Origin: Acanthochromis polyacanthus
Lineage: Eukaryota; Chordata; Actinopteri; Pomacentridae
DNA: 64,000 nt
Direction: 5' to 3'
Assembly (NCBI RefSeq): GCF_021347895.1
Contig: NC_067124.1
Coordinates: 20,140,521 to 20,204,520, forward strand
Each line of letters begins with the position of its first letter. Position 1 is the first letter of the stretch. The notes beneath the pieces are model-generated. The model saw nothing but the letters and a program-made list of their open reading frames with translations. It was not told where the DNA came from and searched no databases. The translations under genes and the position numbers were made by a program. Shown here piece by piece: positions 35,661-47,130 of this stretch.

Positions 35661-37847
35661 TCTTAATGCAAATGAAACGGAATGATTGTCATATAAGTGT
35701 GCAGGTTTCTGCAGTCTGTTATTCAGCACACTGTCACCTGTTTGCAGATCTTCAAAAAGGTGCAAGAGAGGCGACAACTATACAATTCAAATATGATTGA
35801 GTGTACATTTAATGACTTAAATTGACGACGGGCATTGATGCAAGTCCAAAGCTTTTCAACGTAAATAGAAATTAATTAACAGTCTGTGTGGGTAATGTGT
35901 GCAAGAGCTGCTTGCCATTTGTGCTTGGTACATTTTATGTCTTCTTAATGCTGTGCATTTCAGTATTTGAATATAAATTCAATGTAATCACTTTGCTATA
36001 GAAAATATTTGTCCGGTCTGCATGTCTGCTGGGCTGATCTTTATCACCAGCCAGTATGGGGTGCCGTTCTTTAAAGTCTGTAAATTAAAGCCATTTCCGT
36101 TGAAATGTGTAAACTGTTCCTGCTTAATTCCAGTTGATACTTCGATCTTTAGACTCTGAACATGCTGCTGCTTGCTACCCGTGACAAAAAGCCTGCTGCC
36201 TTTTCAATTCTACGTTGACTCTCAGGTGTGATAAAGTGTTGATTGCTAAGACACTGATGTGAAAATGTAAAGTAGGATGCTTTGTACAGTACTGGATTTC
36301 GTCAAACAATTACTCAAATCATTAACTCTTTCGATCACGAAGGTTCCTGTACTGACACCAGAATGTATAGTGTGGCACATCAGGTATAGAGGCTGCCTAG
36401 CACTACTACATCTAAAACGGGCATGTCATCGTTGTGTTCCTTTTTGTTGCATCAAATTGGGGCAAGTTACATTTTAGAATATTAACAACAGGTTAATTTG
36501 CATCAGTGTTTACTGAGTCATTGTTTCAGGTGTATTATTTTCTTGCTAAATTACAGTTTTAATAGGCAGAAGTGGAAATTTCAGACTTAATATATTTCAA
36601 AAATCTCACAGGGTTGTTCATTCTGGCCCACCAATTGTAGAGCTTCTACTCACTGTTTTTCCCAGGTTTTAAGGACTTAATTAGCCAGTTATCAGGTAAA
36701 AATGACAACACCTTAGCTTTAGCTGCTAAAATGTGAGATTTTGCTTATTTTTTCTGTCTGATATGAGAGAATATTCATTATCTTTTGGTTATGAGTGGAC
36801 AAAACAAGCAATTTGCAGTCATTTTTAGTTCAGGAACAGGCAGTTTGCTTATTTTTTTTTTGGACATCTTAGAAATGTATCTAAAAAAAACCAAAAAAAC
36901 ATACAAGACTTTTTCCCCATGCCAGAAAGCAAGTTGCTCGGTGCTTCGGTTTCTTGTTGTCATATTAATAAGATCAAGTCACTGCCAAATTAGTATTCTC
37001 TTGATAACTTCGAAAAAGTAAAGAAAAATAAGACTACAACAAGTTCTTATTCATTAGAATTAAAGAAGCAATATAAATGTCAGAAGAAGGACAAATCTTG
37101 GAGGTGTTCCAGTTTCCTGTCAGCTTTCGTCTCACTGCATTTATTTTCGACCATATGTAAATATGATGTATGTGAATAAGGATGCCTAGTCATCTGTCAG
37201 TATGCTGAGTCAGAGTCGGGTTCCAAATAGTGAGATCCATCATGTAAGAGAGGGAAAACACATTAATTGAATTTAAAACAAATGGCATAGTTTGAAGGGT
37301 AGCACATAATTTAAAGGCTCTTGAACAAAAGTCAACAACCAGATTAATTTGGATTACATTCGAGCAAGATTTTCCCCGTTATATGGGTGCACCATTTTTG
37401 CAAAAATCCCGCTGGCCTTTAAGCCCTTTCGGTTTCATTTCTTATTGGTTATAATGTACACCTATGGCCTGAAAATCTGGCGTAGCACTCTTCATTCTAC
37501 ACTTTTCTTTTTCGCAGTGACTCCAACTGCATTAACATTACTTAGTGCCTTAAACCCTCTTACCTTTGAGTGTGGAGAAAAAGGCAGCCAGCCTGAGCAT
37601 TGTGCCTGTGTGTGCATTGCGTTTTCTGTTTGACTGAGAGTGACTTCTACTTCTCCCTTTCAATATTGTGCATGCTGTCTCCCCTGCACACTGCCAGTGT
37701 ACTGTACCACACACTCTTTCTCACCAATTACCTGTCTGTATCTTTCCGTCTGTGCTGCGTGATTGAGAGAGGGTGTGAGAGGAAGAGAAAGTGAGAATGT
37801 GCCTATGTGTGTGTGCGTACCTGCATATTAGCGTGTGTTCACGGGCA

Positions 37848-37850
<3 letters not shown>
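35661..37850. other. Unique AT-rich spacer
   Basis: No exon or classifiable repeat was seen. There are short poly-T and poly-A runs around 36850-36900. Confidence 0.35.

Positions 37851-37918
<68 letters not shown>
37851..37918. repeat. (GT)n microsatellite
   Basis: 68 bp of uninterrupted GT repeats. Confidence 0.98.
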
Positions 37919-37922
<4 letters not shown>

Positions 37923-37964
37923 ATGTGTGTCTGCGTCTCATTCTTCTGCCTCTGTTTCCCCTCC

Positions 37965-38050
37965 GGATCTCATGTATAATTTATGGCACCTCTCATGAAT
38001 ATGCTAATTGGCCGACGTGCAGGGAGAGGTGAGAGGGCTTCCCCTGTTCT
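37965..38050. promoter_or_regulatory. Candidate conserved element with POU/homeodomain-like site
   Basis: ATGAATATGCTAATTG at 37995-38010 joins an octamer-like ATATGCTAAT with a homeodomain TAATTG core. It sits in a short unique block between a GT array and a GA-rich tract. Confidence 0.3.
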
Positions 38051-38799
38051 ATTCTTACATTCGTCTGATGAGAGAGGGAAAAAGAGAGGGATGGAAAAAA
38101 AAGAGGGGGAGAGGAGTAACTGGGAAAGTGTGTGTTGCTGCCTGTACTGAAAGCAGAAAAAAACAAAAAAGCAAAAGAGGGGAAAAGACGAAGGGCAGGG
38201 AAGGAAAATGCTGGAAGGAGACAGTGTGTGGAAATACATTTATGAAATCCCAGGCGTTCAACAAATAAGTATTGTGGCAATATGGACGGTGGCGAGCCCA
38301 TGTTGTGCTATATTGTGTTGGAGACAAATGAATCACCCATGCTGAGGGGACGTTGAGAGGCGAGATTGGAAGAGGTAGTGAGAGAAACGGGGAGATGAGA
38401 GGGAAAAAAAGAGAGAAATAGTTTGTCATTGTTCCATCAGCATTTCAGTCGTGTTTTTGAAAGGCTAGACAGGCAGGCAAATAGGACCGTTATTCCAGTT
38501 TCAATTGCTTCTCCCATAAATAGATGATAGGTGCCAAGTTTCTGAAGAGACACTGAAAAACACCCTTTTGAGTATTGTTCTAGACAAAGGCAAAAAAAAA
38601 AAAAGCGGGTGATGCAAGCTCCCAGCGCTAATCAGATAAATTGCAGAGAAAGGGAGGTAGAAGGTAGGGAGATTAATCCAATAGCTAACAAACTAGCAAA
38701 CTAAACATCAAACGCTTCATCTTCAAAGTTGCGTAACATGAAAAACCTTTTAAACTACATCAAAACCCTCACAGACAGCTGAGGGAAGATCTCACTCTG

Positions 38800-39350
38800 C
38801 TTTCTTCTCTCTCTTTCTCTTGAACTCTCTGTCAGTCTATCTGTGAACCTCTCTCTCTCTTTGTCTCATACTCAACCTCTCCCACTCTCTCTCACCCCTG
38901 TGTTTCCTTTTCTCTCTCTCTCTCTTGCTCCCTCTCTGTCTCTCTGGCGTTCTCTTCTACTATCTCCCCTCTGGAGTTCAATCATGAGGACCGAGTCTCA
39001 TGTGAAATAGTGCATGACACACAATGTGTGTGTTCGTACACGCATGCCAGTGAGTGCGTAGTGTTTGCATGAATGCATACAGTTAGCTCTATGTGTGTGT
39101 GTGTGTGTGTACGTGTGTTTGAGGGAGTTCATGAGTGTGTTGCTTTCCCTCCTGGCACCCTCTGGGTAGAGAGAGCATTCCAGCGGGCAGCTGATGATTC
39201 AGCATCTGTCGCCCTGCTTATGTAAGACAGCAGACACGGCCCGGATGGCTGACTGGCTGAGTTAACTGACTGACTGGATGAATGGCTCAGTTACTGACTG
39301 ACTGACCAACTGACTCACATGACTGATTTACAGCCTGACAGACTGACTTA
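38800..39350. repeat. (CT)n-rich tract, TG tract and degenerate (CTGA)n array
   Basis: CT-rich sequence runs from 38800 to 38950 and TG-rich sequence from about 39090 to 39120. From 39247 to 39345 there are interrupted GACTGACTGG and ACTGACTGACTGACC units, a degenerate tetranucleotide array. No coding content. Confidence 0.75.
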
Positions 39351-40521
39351 GAAAAAAAGGTCTGGTTTAAAATGGGAAAAGTTTTAAGATTACAGAAAAT
39401 TACTAAGATAATGCACATAACCATTCCCATCAACAGTCAGAAAGAAGCACATACTAGACAACCATAGAAAGTACACTTACTGTGTTTAAGCAGAACACAA
39501 AGCTGATTTTAGTGGCAGCACAATTACGTATAAACAATTAGGCACTATTTTGCCCAGGGCAACGTCCAAGTGAGGTGAAAATGTTTTACCTTGACTGAAA
39601 TACTTGTGCTTATCCCAGTGTGCAAAGGAGAGACTGGGGGGAAATAACAGAAAGACATCAGTCAGAGGCTGAGTGGTGCAAAAACACACAAACACAATCA
39701 AAGCGCTTGTTGTCAGCTAGCGTACAGCTAATATACTTTGGCTGAATTGAGCAAAACAACACAAGTAGTGCAGTGATCAATTCCTGCAAATGATGTGAGG
39801 AAAAACTTGCTTGACTTTATGTCTGAGCTCACCTTTAAAGTAGCATTTGCTGTTGCACTTGCTTGATCCAGAATCTAAAGATACTGTTATGAGTGACAAA
39901 GATGAGCATCAAATCCTCACATTTGACTAAACAGAAAGAGCAAATATTTAAATTTTTTGCTTCAGGAATTGCAAAAATAAAGAAAATTCATCAGCAACTA
40001 TTTGACATAGCTGTTCTATAAATGAAAGAGCTGCTGTTAAATTTGATTAACTAATTAATCAATTAATCATTGCAGCTCTACTTAAAAACACAACACCCAT
40101 GTTGCAAGTTTAGCGGGGACTGTTGCATGTGAATGCTCTCTACTTTTTGTTGCTTTTCTTGTCTGTAATTACGCTATCAGCCATGAAATACAATAAGCAA
40201 AATGAGAAAACAATTCACATGTGAAAGAACCTTAAAATCTTGTATCTATTAAAAATAATGACTCCATGAATTTGCCTGTTTTCCTGTACTGAAAAATATA
40301 GACTTCAATTTGGAAAAAAAAAACTGTCTCGGAAATTTATCGTAGCATTTGCGATCAAAAGGGAAGGAAATTAGGAGAAACTATGGAGAGAGACTTGCAC
40401 AAGAGAGATTTTTTTTTCAAAGTCAATACAGGTTACCTTAAGTGATGGTGCTGCAATGAAAAGCCACCTAAAATAATATCCTCTCCTTACTGACAGACAG
40501 CAATATTTATGCACACATGTG
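39351..40521. other. Unique AT-rich spacer with hAT-like scrap
   Basis: TTAACTAATTAATCAATTAA followed by TCATTGCAGCTCTA at about 40045-40082 resembles the tip of the hAT-like family seen at 18.2 kb. Nothing else is supported. Confidence 0.35.
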
Positions 40522-42031
40522 CAGCACCTATAATAAGTATTTGCTCCCTTTGGACAGTTTAATATATATTGTTTATTTTTCAACACTGAATCACGGTCAC
40601 TATAATTTGGCTTTTCTGACAAGACCTTAGGAAGAAAAACATGATTTCATGTGAATAGGAAAATAGATTTCTATAAGTATCGTCAGCTAATCAAAAGTAT
40701 ATGAATTAAATGATTGCATACTTAGTCACCCCCTTTAAAGTGACTCACCTAGTTCAGTACAAATGCAGCCAACTAGTGCTAGAAGTGGCACAATCAGTGA
40801 AATGGAGATCATGTTAGCGCAGTGAATGTGTCTCATGTGATAACGAAAAAGACATCTCTACCTGGCAGTCCAGTCTCTGGTAAATCAGTACTCCTGGTTA
40901 GAACTACCCCATGAAGACAAATAAAGACTCCAAGCGACCCTGTGAAAAGGTTATTGAAAAGCATTAATCAGGGGATGAATACAAGAAATTCCAAGTTGCT
41001 GAAAAATCGCTTCGAGTACAGTGAAATCCATCATTAAGAAAGCAAAGGAATATAGCACATGTCTGTATCTGCCAAGAGCTAGCTGTCCTCAAAAATGTGA
41101 CTGTGTAGCAAATGGACTACTGAAGAGGGCCACCAAGACACCTATGACTTATCCAAAACGTCAGTGGCTGAGATGGAAAATGGGAGAGACTATCCATTTA
41201 ACAACTGTTTCCTGTTCGTCACTAGTCAAAACTTTAGGGAAAAGGGACAAAGAAAGCCACTGTTGAAAAAAGCTAGCATTAATTCTTGACTATAGTTTGC
41301 CACAAGGACTGTTGGAGACTCTGAAGTCAACTGATGAGACTGAAATTTAGTTTTTTAGTCATCAGACTAGCCACTATGTTCGGTGTCCACTAAACACTTC
41401 ACACCATCAAAGACATGTCATCCCTACAGTGAAGCACGGCGGTGGCAGCATCATGATGTTGGGATGCTTCTCGGCAGTAGTCCTTGAATGCCCTGTTAAG
41501 GTAGAGGGTAAAATGAATGCGGCAAAGTAATCGGAAATACTGGAGGACAACCTGGAACTGGGAGGGCATTTGTTTTCCACCAAGACAATAACCTGAAGCA
41601 TAGTGTCAGAGCTGCACATAGATGGTTTACAGACAACAAGGTGAGAGGAGTGGTCGAGACAGACACCAAGCCTCAATCCAACTGAGGATTTGTGGCTGGA
41701 ATTGAAAAGGGTTGCTCATTCAGGATCCCCGTGCAACCTGACAGAGACTGAGCAGTGCTGCAAAGAAGAAGAGGGTAAAAGTGCAGCTGTGCTGATTGAG
41801 GCCTATCCACACAGGCTCAGTGTTGTCAGTCTATCTACTAAATACTGACTCAATGCCTAATTTATGATTTGTGTTTTAATAAAAATAACTTACATTGCTT
41901 TGTAAGTATGTGTTTTCACTTTGACATGATTTTTTTTTTTGTAAATTCTCTTTAAAACAGTCAAACCATATTGACCATGTTTCAATGTTGAAAAGCAACA
42001 AAATTAGGTTAATGTTTTTTAAAGGGCTGTA
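40522..42031 (+). mobile_element. Decayed Tc1-family transposon (second family)
   Basis: The left arm starts near 40522 (CAGCACCTATAATAAGTATT, TGCTCCCTTTGGAC), continues with TTTCAACACTGAATCACGG and ends at GATTGCATACTTAGTCACCC at about 40737. The right arm (about 41890-42031) contains the inverse, TTTCAATGTTGAAAAGCAAC, and ends in a damaged tip. Between them lies a transposase remnant on the plus strand. Decay is much greater than in the 3.7-kb copy, so this is an older family. Confidence 0.8.
40910..41846 (+). pseudogene. Tc1-type transposase remnant
   Basis: Fragments in shifting frames still read as Tc1 transposase. SIIKKAKEYSTCLYLPRASC (first helix-turn-helix region and linker) comes from 41020-41080, [20 protein letters not shown] from about 41417, HQDNNLKH from about 41578 and DLWLELKRVAHSGSPCNLTE from about 41687. 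Stops and frameshifts separate them (for example TAA at 41528). The QDN acid and the E of the TEDLW box are still visible. It is clearly inactive. Confidence 0.82.
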
Positions 42032-42682
42032 TAGTTGAAATTCCATGTGTAAAATGAACTCAACGAGGACTATTTATCAGAAATTCCTCTTTAAAAGAAA
42101 ATGTAAAAAATGCTCGTCTCCTGCCTTCCTCTTCCTCAGTGACTCATGTGTGGCACAGAGTAGAAGAATCTGGACTGGATGATTTATGAAAACTGAATGT
42201 AAAGAGTTGAATCTTCAGGGAGGATCAAATCTGCTTTCAATTCAACAAATTCAATTCCAAAATATTACATTTGGTTTTCACTTCACGGCATATGAATCAT
42301 GTGCATCAGGTGTTAATACCTGTTCGTATTCTGATTAAAGTGTGCTGGTACGAGTCAGTGTCTTGCAGATGATTGGCTCCAATACAGTCAGAACATAAAG
42401 AGTCACGCTGTTGTTGCTGTAGCTAAATGGAAATCCCACTTCTGCCCCACCTACTAACCAGACACTCTTGTTCTGCTGTTTGTTAGACACTGAGTTTAGA
42501 TACTCTGCTGTATTTCGGTTTGCTGTTCTGTTAGATTATCTGGGATTATGTATCTTCACTCCTCAGATCTGGAAATGTGTTGTAAACCAATCTAGCTAAT
42601 ATCAGATCTAGCAATCTGTTCCTGAGGCTTTCTGGGAAACTGAGCCTCAACTGCTCCTGGAGGAAGCACAACTCATACTAAT

Positions 42683-43088
42683 AAAGAACGCACTGGACTT
42701 GTCTAAATATATATAACTTTTGGTCTTTCATCTTTCAATTGTTTTCACCTGTTTTTAACATCATTTTAACACCTCTCTCTGAAACTGCTCTGTTGAAAAA
42801 CCTGGATTTTAATGTACATACTGCTCAGATTCTTTGTATGATAATTGCTAAGAGATGCATCATAAAACTGTGGAAATCTGATGTTGCCCCCAAGCTTGAG
42901 ACTTGGCCTCCTTTTTTATTTATTTATCTGGTTATTTTATTTTATTTTTTCGTTTTCTCTTATTTCACACGTGTTTGTCATTGTTACAAATTTGTCTTTT
43001 TTTTGTTTTCTGATCACTGTTCATGTCTTTGTTATCGTCTTATAATTTAAATCTTAAACAAAATGTTAAAAAAAGAACGCACTGTACT
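42683..43088 (+). mobile_element. 5'-truncated L1/Tx1-like LINE with target-site duplication
   Basis: The insert (42700-43071) is bounded by AAAGAACGCACTGGACT (42683-42699) and AAAGAACGCACTGTACT (43072-43088), a 17-bp duplication with one mismatch. The plus strand carries an open frame (42739-43050). Its start (NLDFNVHTAQILCMIIAKRC followed by IIKLWKSDVAPKLETW) resembles the extreme C-terminus of L1/Tx1-clade ORF2 proteins. A T-rich 3' UTR and an A-rich end precede the duplication. This fits target-primed reverse transcription with 5' truncation. The clade assignment is from memory. Confidence 0.6.
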
Positions 43089-43429
43089 GTGGTTACTTAT
43101 TTCGATCAAACACTTTATAATCAGATTCTTCACATTGCACCTTTTAACCTACTTGAAAGTGGAGACCAGTGATCTTCACGTGTTCATGGTTTGAGAAACT
43201 GATTCCTGTGGACAACAATGTTCTAGTGAACTCTTAAAGATTTGTCTCACACAACACAAGTGCATCCATCCATAAAACCGAAAGTTGTTCTTTTAGATTT
43301 TACATTTAATCAAACTGGAGCAGACGCTTTGATTGTGGAATCATGTTTTCACTGTCTCAGGAAGATTTTTTTCAACTTGGAAAGACACTGAAGCTATTTT
43401 ACTTGTTTTTATTTCTTCTTTATTGCTGT
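43089..43429. other. Spacer
   Basis: AT-rich sequence between two LINE remnants. It may be further decayed element sequence, but nothing is recognisable. Confidence 0.35.
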
Positions 43430-43872
43430 AACAGTATTTTTACCTTCCTGACATTTTAGAAAGAATTCAGCTGCTAGATGTTTAACAAGAACCAAGAAGC
43501 CTCGTTACAGTGGCTCCCAGTATGTTCAGGGAAAGATTTGTAGATTTATTGGTCACTTTTAAGGCACCTAATGACCTCTTTCCTCATTATATTTCTAACC
43601 TTTAAATATCTTCTGTCTCTACTTTTACTAGCATCCTTTACTTAATATTTTTGAGGTTTTATTTTCCTTCAGTTTTCTGTTATTTGGTTCAATAATGATT
43701 TCATATCTTGTTTTGTAAACACCACAATGTGCTTTTATCCGTCTTTTAATTTGTAATGATTTTATGATTTTTCTGTTTTATTTTGCTCCCTTCTGAAGCA
43801 CTTTGTAACCTGGATTTGAAAAGTTCCCCATAAGTGCTTGTTGCTGTATAAATATAAAGCTGAATGGAAATT
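43430..43872 (+). mobile_element. Decayed LINE 3' end (L2/Rex-like)
   Basis: AAGAATTCAGCTGCTAGATG translates as a damaged NSAARCLTRTKK block, followed by remnants of the LQWLP and F-K-L segments of the reverse transcriptase C-terminus. It closes with GAAGCACTTTGTAACCTGG and TATAAATATAAAGCTGAATG, the usual 3' end of such fish LINEs. Stops and frameshifts are present. Confidence 0.6.
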
Positions 43873-44061
43873 GAAGTAGCACACCCTCACTGAACAAGTA
43901 AGACTGATGTTTAGAATCACACTTCATTTTATATACAAATGGACCCTGTTACTTTGACGAATATAGTTTTTGTGGACACACAGAAACCCTTCAGATGTCT
44001 GCAGTCAGATGAAATGTTTCTGCATGTGGAGCTAATTGTTGTTGTCTGTGCTCTTTTCTAG

Positions 44062-44388
44062 ACAGAGACTCGCTACTCTTTGGTGAGCATCGTGAGCCAT
44101 TTGGGTTCCACAGTTCACAGAGGTAAGTGTTTGGTTGTGTTTTACATGTGTTGAAGTCAGATTTTTAAGGTTTAGGAATCCAGCATGTTTTCAGACGTCC
44201 CATTAACTTGAGTGTCTCCTCTCCTCTCTGGACACTACATCTGTGACGGTGCTCACCGGGATCATGAACCAGGCGACACGTCAGACCGTTGGCTCACCTA
44301 CAATGTTGAGCACGTCACCATGACAACGGGTGAATCTGTGTGTCGCCTGCGCCAAAGAGAAGCGTACCTTCTGTTTTATGAAAAGCAG
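44062..44388 (+). pseudogene. USP37-like ubiquitin protease, C-terminal two-exon fragment
   Basis: Exon A (44062-44122) lies between CTCTTTTCTAG and AG|GTAAGTG and encodes TETRYSLVSIVSHLGSTVHR. Exon B ends at 44388 before GTAAGAG and encodes GHYICDG, then DRWLTYNVEHV, VCRLRQREAYLLFYEKQ. These are the His box and final strands of the USP peptidase fold (C19). USPs remove ubiquitin from proteins. H of GHY and N of TYN are kept; the D usual after it (YND) is V. Matching the family spacing (HLGS....GHY) puts the ancestral acceptor before GACAC at 44231, where TG replaces AG. An upstream AG (44211-44212) would add six in-frame residues. No Cys-box exon is visible upstream. It is probably a gene fragment or pseudogene, though it could still be transcribed. 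Confidence 0.7.
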
Positions 44389-44635
44389 GTAAGAGAGCAG
44401 CTCTTCTTCTCTTAAAAAGCGCCGCTACATATCAAACACTCATGTTATTGTGCAAATAAGCAATTTAAAGTCGTGATGTTAAAGTGGTGGCCTCCTTCTA
44501 ACCATGTAACTCTGTCCACCACCAGTGAGGGAACGTGGAGACCAGCCCTCCGAAAAAGAAGAGGCCAACCGCTAGAGGAGACAGTAGGCGGTGGTGGTAG
44601 TGTCTGTCAACAAAGACATTCAGTCATAGCAACAT

Positions 44636-44682
44636 GTTTAACATAATTCAATTATTAGAATTAGAATTGAATTATGTTAAAC
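44636..44682. repeat. Perfect 18-bp inverted repeat (hairpin)
   Basis: GTTTAACATAATTCAATT (44636-44653) and AATTGAATTATGTTAAAC (44665-44682) are exact inverse copies around an 11-bp loop. It could be the remnant of a small foldback element or a cruciform-prone site. Confidence 0.9.
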
Positions 44683-44746
44683 AACCCACACATATTAAGT
44701 TAGGGGAACTGAGAAATAATGAAAATTTAATCTAAAATATTTTCTG

Positions 44747-44945
44747 TAATAATCCAAAAATTATTCTGAAAATGTTTATGGAATAATCTAAATATTTGTC
44801 AATTTTTTTATTTAATAATCCAAAAAAAAATCATCCAATTTTTTTTATATAAAATCTAAATATTTGTCTAAAAGTTTTTATATAATAATCCAAAAAATCA
44901 TCTAAAATATTCATATGAAAATCGAATCTGAACTAATAAAATTTT
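44747..44945. repeat. AT-rich degenerate tandem repeat, about 66-71 bp unit
   Basis: Units start with TAATAATCCAAAAA near 44747, 44813 and 44884 and contain AATCTAAATATTTGTC. There are about three diverged copies. Confidence 0.65.
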
Positions 44946-45235
44946 TTTTTAAATCTACTAAATTGAAAAATGAGGCATAAAATATCAAATTCAAACAATC
45001 AGATTTACACACAATTTTAAGTTGCTGTAATTTTTATGTGTTTGCAATTTAAAATGTTCTGACCAACATTTTCTTTTTTCTCTCTTTTGTCCCAGGTGCT
45101 GTTAATAGTTTTTGTATTGTTGTTTTGTTGTCCTACTAGACTTTGAAATGCTGATAAAGTTGTGTTGTTTTTTTATTGTTTTATTTGTAGGACTCTGAAT
45201 TGTTACTACTTTTGTGTTGTTTTGTCATTGCAGGA

Positions 45236-45340
45236 CTCTTTCTCTCTCTCTTCTCTGTCTCTGTCTCTCTTCTTTCTTTCTTTCTTTCTCTCTCTCTCTC
45301 TCTCTCTGTCTCTTTCTGTCTCTCTCTCTCTCTCTCTCTC
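45236..45340. repeat. (CT)n/(CTTT)n microsatellite
   Basis: About 105 bp of almost pure pyrimidine: CT runs with an embedded TTTC array. Confidence 0.95.
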
Positions 45341-45344
45341 AACC

Positions 45345-45575
45345 CGGCCGGCCAGCAGCAGATGGGTCCCCCCATATGAGTCTGGTGCTGCTCAAGGTTT
45401 TCTTCCCTGTTAAAAGGGTTTTTTCCTTGCCACTGTCGCCTTAAGGCTTGCTCTGTGGGGGTTCAGGCCATATGGGTTCTGTCAAGCATTTTGACACAAT
45501 TTGGATTATAATTGGCACTATATGAATGAAATTGGATTGAATTGAACTGAATTGAATTAAACTGATTTGAATTTA
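45345..45575 (+). repeat. Retroelement 3' tail with (GAATT)n end
   Basis: GTTTTCTTCCCTGTTAAAAG, then CCTTGCCACTGTCGCCTTAA, GGCTTGCTC and GCACTATATGAATGAAATTGG, then GAATT-type units. This series is the familiar 3' end of a fish non-LTR element or SINE. The same family occurs near 63050-63360. Confidence 0.65.
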
Positions 45576-45810
45576 CTTACTGTTGTTTCTTAAATATCTA
45601 AAAACTTGACATCAAGATGTGTTCATGTATCCGTGAAACTTGCCTGATAACTTCTATTCTGTGTCACTGACAAACAAGAAGAGCTGAAATACAAGAGTGT
45701 GTAGTCTGTGAAACAGACTGAACTATGAAGAGAGTTTAACAAATCCAGGATGTGTTGTCTTTATCTGGCTTCACGATCTGGATATTTTACAAGAAAACTG
45801 TTTGTCCAAC

Positions 45811-45930
45811 AGACTGGCGACCTGTCCTGGGTGTCCCCTGCCTTCGCCCGAGTCAGCTGGGATAGGCTCCAGCACCCCCCGCGACCCTAGTGAGGATAAA
45901 ACGGTGAATAGAAAATGGATGGATGGATGA
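45811..45930 (+). repeat. GGATG-tailed teleost repeat, 3' end
   Basis: AGACTGGCGACCTGTCCTGG, CAGCTGGGATAGGCTCCAGC, CGCGACCCTAGTGAGGATAA and GAAAATGGATGGATGGATG form the well-known end of a very common fish repeat. It is the same family as the copies at 7.0 and 14.7 kb, in the opposite orientation. Confidence 0.8.
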
Positions 45931-46643
45931 ACTGTTTGTCCAGTCGTTGATGTTTATATGCGTGTCGATCTGTTATCTGGAACTAAACCTTCTCTGGGGC
46001 AGGTGAGGAGTCACGTACCTGGTAAGGCCTCGAGACACACTGTTTCTCTGAGTGTTAACGAGAAGCAAATAGCGTGTAAAAAATACATAGAATTACAAAC
46101 AAAGTGACTCAGTGAAATGATCAGCAGAATTCTGACTTTTAGGTTTCTTACTACAGAACAGCTTCACTGCTTCAACCACAAATCAACACTGTCCATCCAC
46201 TCACTGCTTCAAGGACCTACAAACATCAAACACACCTGATTACAGTCCATTTTTTTGTTATTTTAACTTGATAATTACATGATTTTAAGTTTTATGTGAA
46301 ATGTGAGGCACTGTGTCCACAGCAAAGTGAGGTCAAGTGTGAAGATTTTTGTTAAACTACAGTTTTAAAGGTTGAAAAGGTCAACATCACAATATATAAA
46401 TATCAGGTTGTATGGGGCTCTACCTGCAGATATCAGATAAAAGGAAAAACTGTATTTCCATGAACATACCCACATATAATGTGTATATATTCTTTATGCA
46501 CTTTCCAGTGGTCTATTACTGACAGTCAAGCCGTTTATTCTTACAGTATGATGTCCAGTAATCGGATTACAGTGACTCTAAAACTGACTGGACTTTTCTT
46601 GACTGTTTCTCATCAGAACAATTCCATTAGTTCACCTCTCTCT
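45931..46643. other. Spacer
   Basis: Unique AT-rich sequence. No gene or known element was seen. Confidence 0.35.
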
Positions 46644-46647
46644 TTAA

Positions 46648-47126
46648 CCCAGCTGTTGTCTTCACTTATGGACACTTAAAAAAGTATTGTTTCTTTGTCT
46701 GAAAAAAAAAATCAGCAAAAAAAATGCCTCAAATTTCTGAAAATTTGCAAAATCTTCAGGAAGAAAATTCCAATAATTCCTTAAAAGTTTCACTTAAAGT
46801 TTTATTTTAAAATTTGGCAAGACAATTCTTGCAATATTTTTTAAAACTGAGTAAAATCTATTTTAAAAATGAGTAAAAATATCTGAAGTGATTACATATA
46901 TATCAGTAAAACCTCTAATATTTTCTTTAAGAACAGTCACAAAAAATCAAACTAATGTGAATGTTCTTCAGAAACATTTTAACATTTCTTTTTTCTAAAA
47001 TGTTCAAAGATTTCCCAAAAATGTTGAAAATGTGTACATCAGAAGTTTCACTGTGAAAATATTTTTTTCCCCCACATTTTCAAACTTTAAAACGGGTCGA
47101 GTTCGACCCACAGGATGACAGGAGGG
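46648..47126. mobile_element. piggyBac-like MITE with TTAA target sites
   Basis: It is bounded by TTAA at 46644-46647 and 47127-47130. The ends are CCCAGCTGTTGTCTTCA and the near-inverse GATGACAGGAGGG. The interior is AT-rich and non-coding (GAAAATTTGCAAAATCTTC, AAACGGGTCGAGTTCGACCC). The CCC start, TTAA duplication and lack of transposase fit a non-autonomous piggyBac-type element about 479 bp long. Confidence 0.65.
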
Positions 47127-47130
47127 TTAA

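Noticed and set aside
39834..39875. 42-bp minus-strand exon-like segment with AG and GTGAGC
   Set aside because: Weak acceptor without a pyrimidine tract, very short, unknown peptide, no partner exon.
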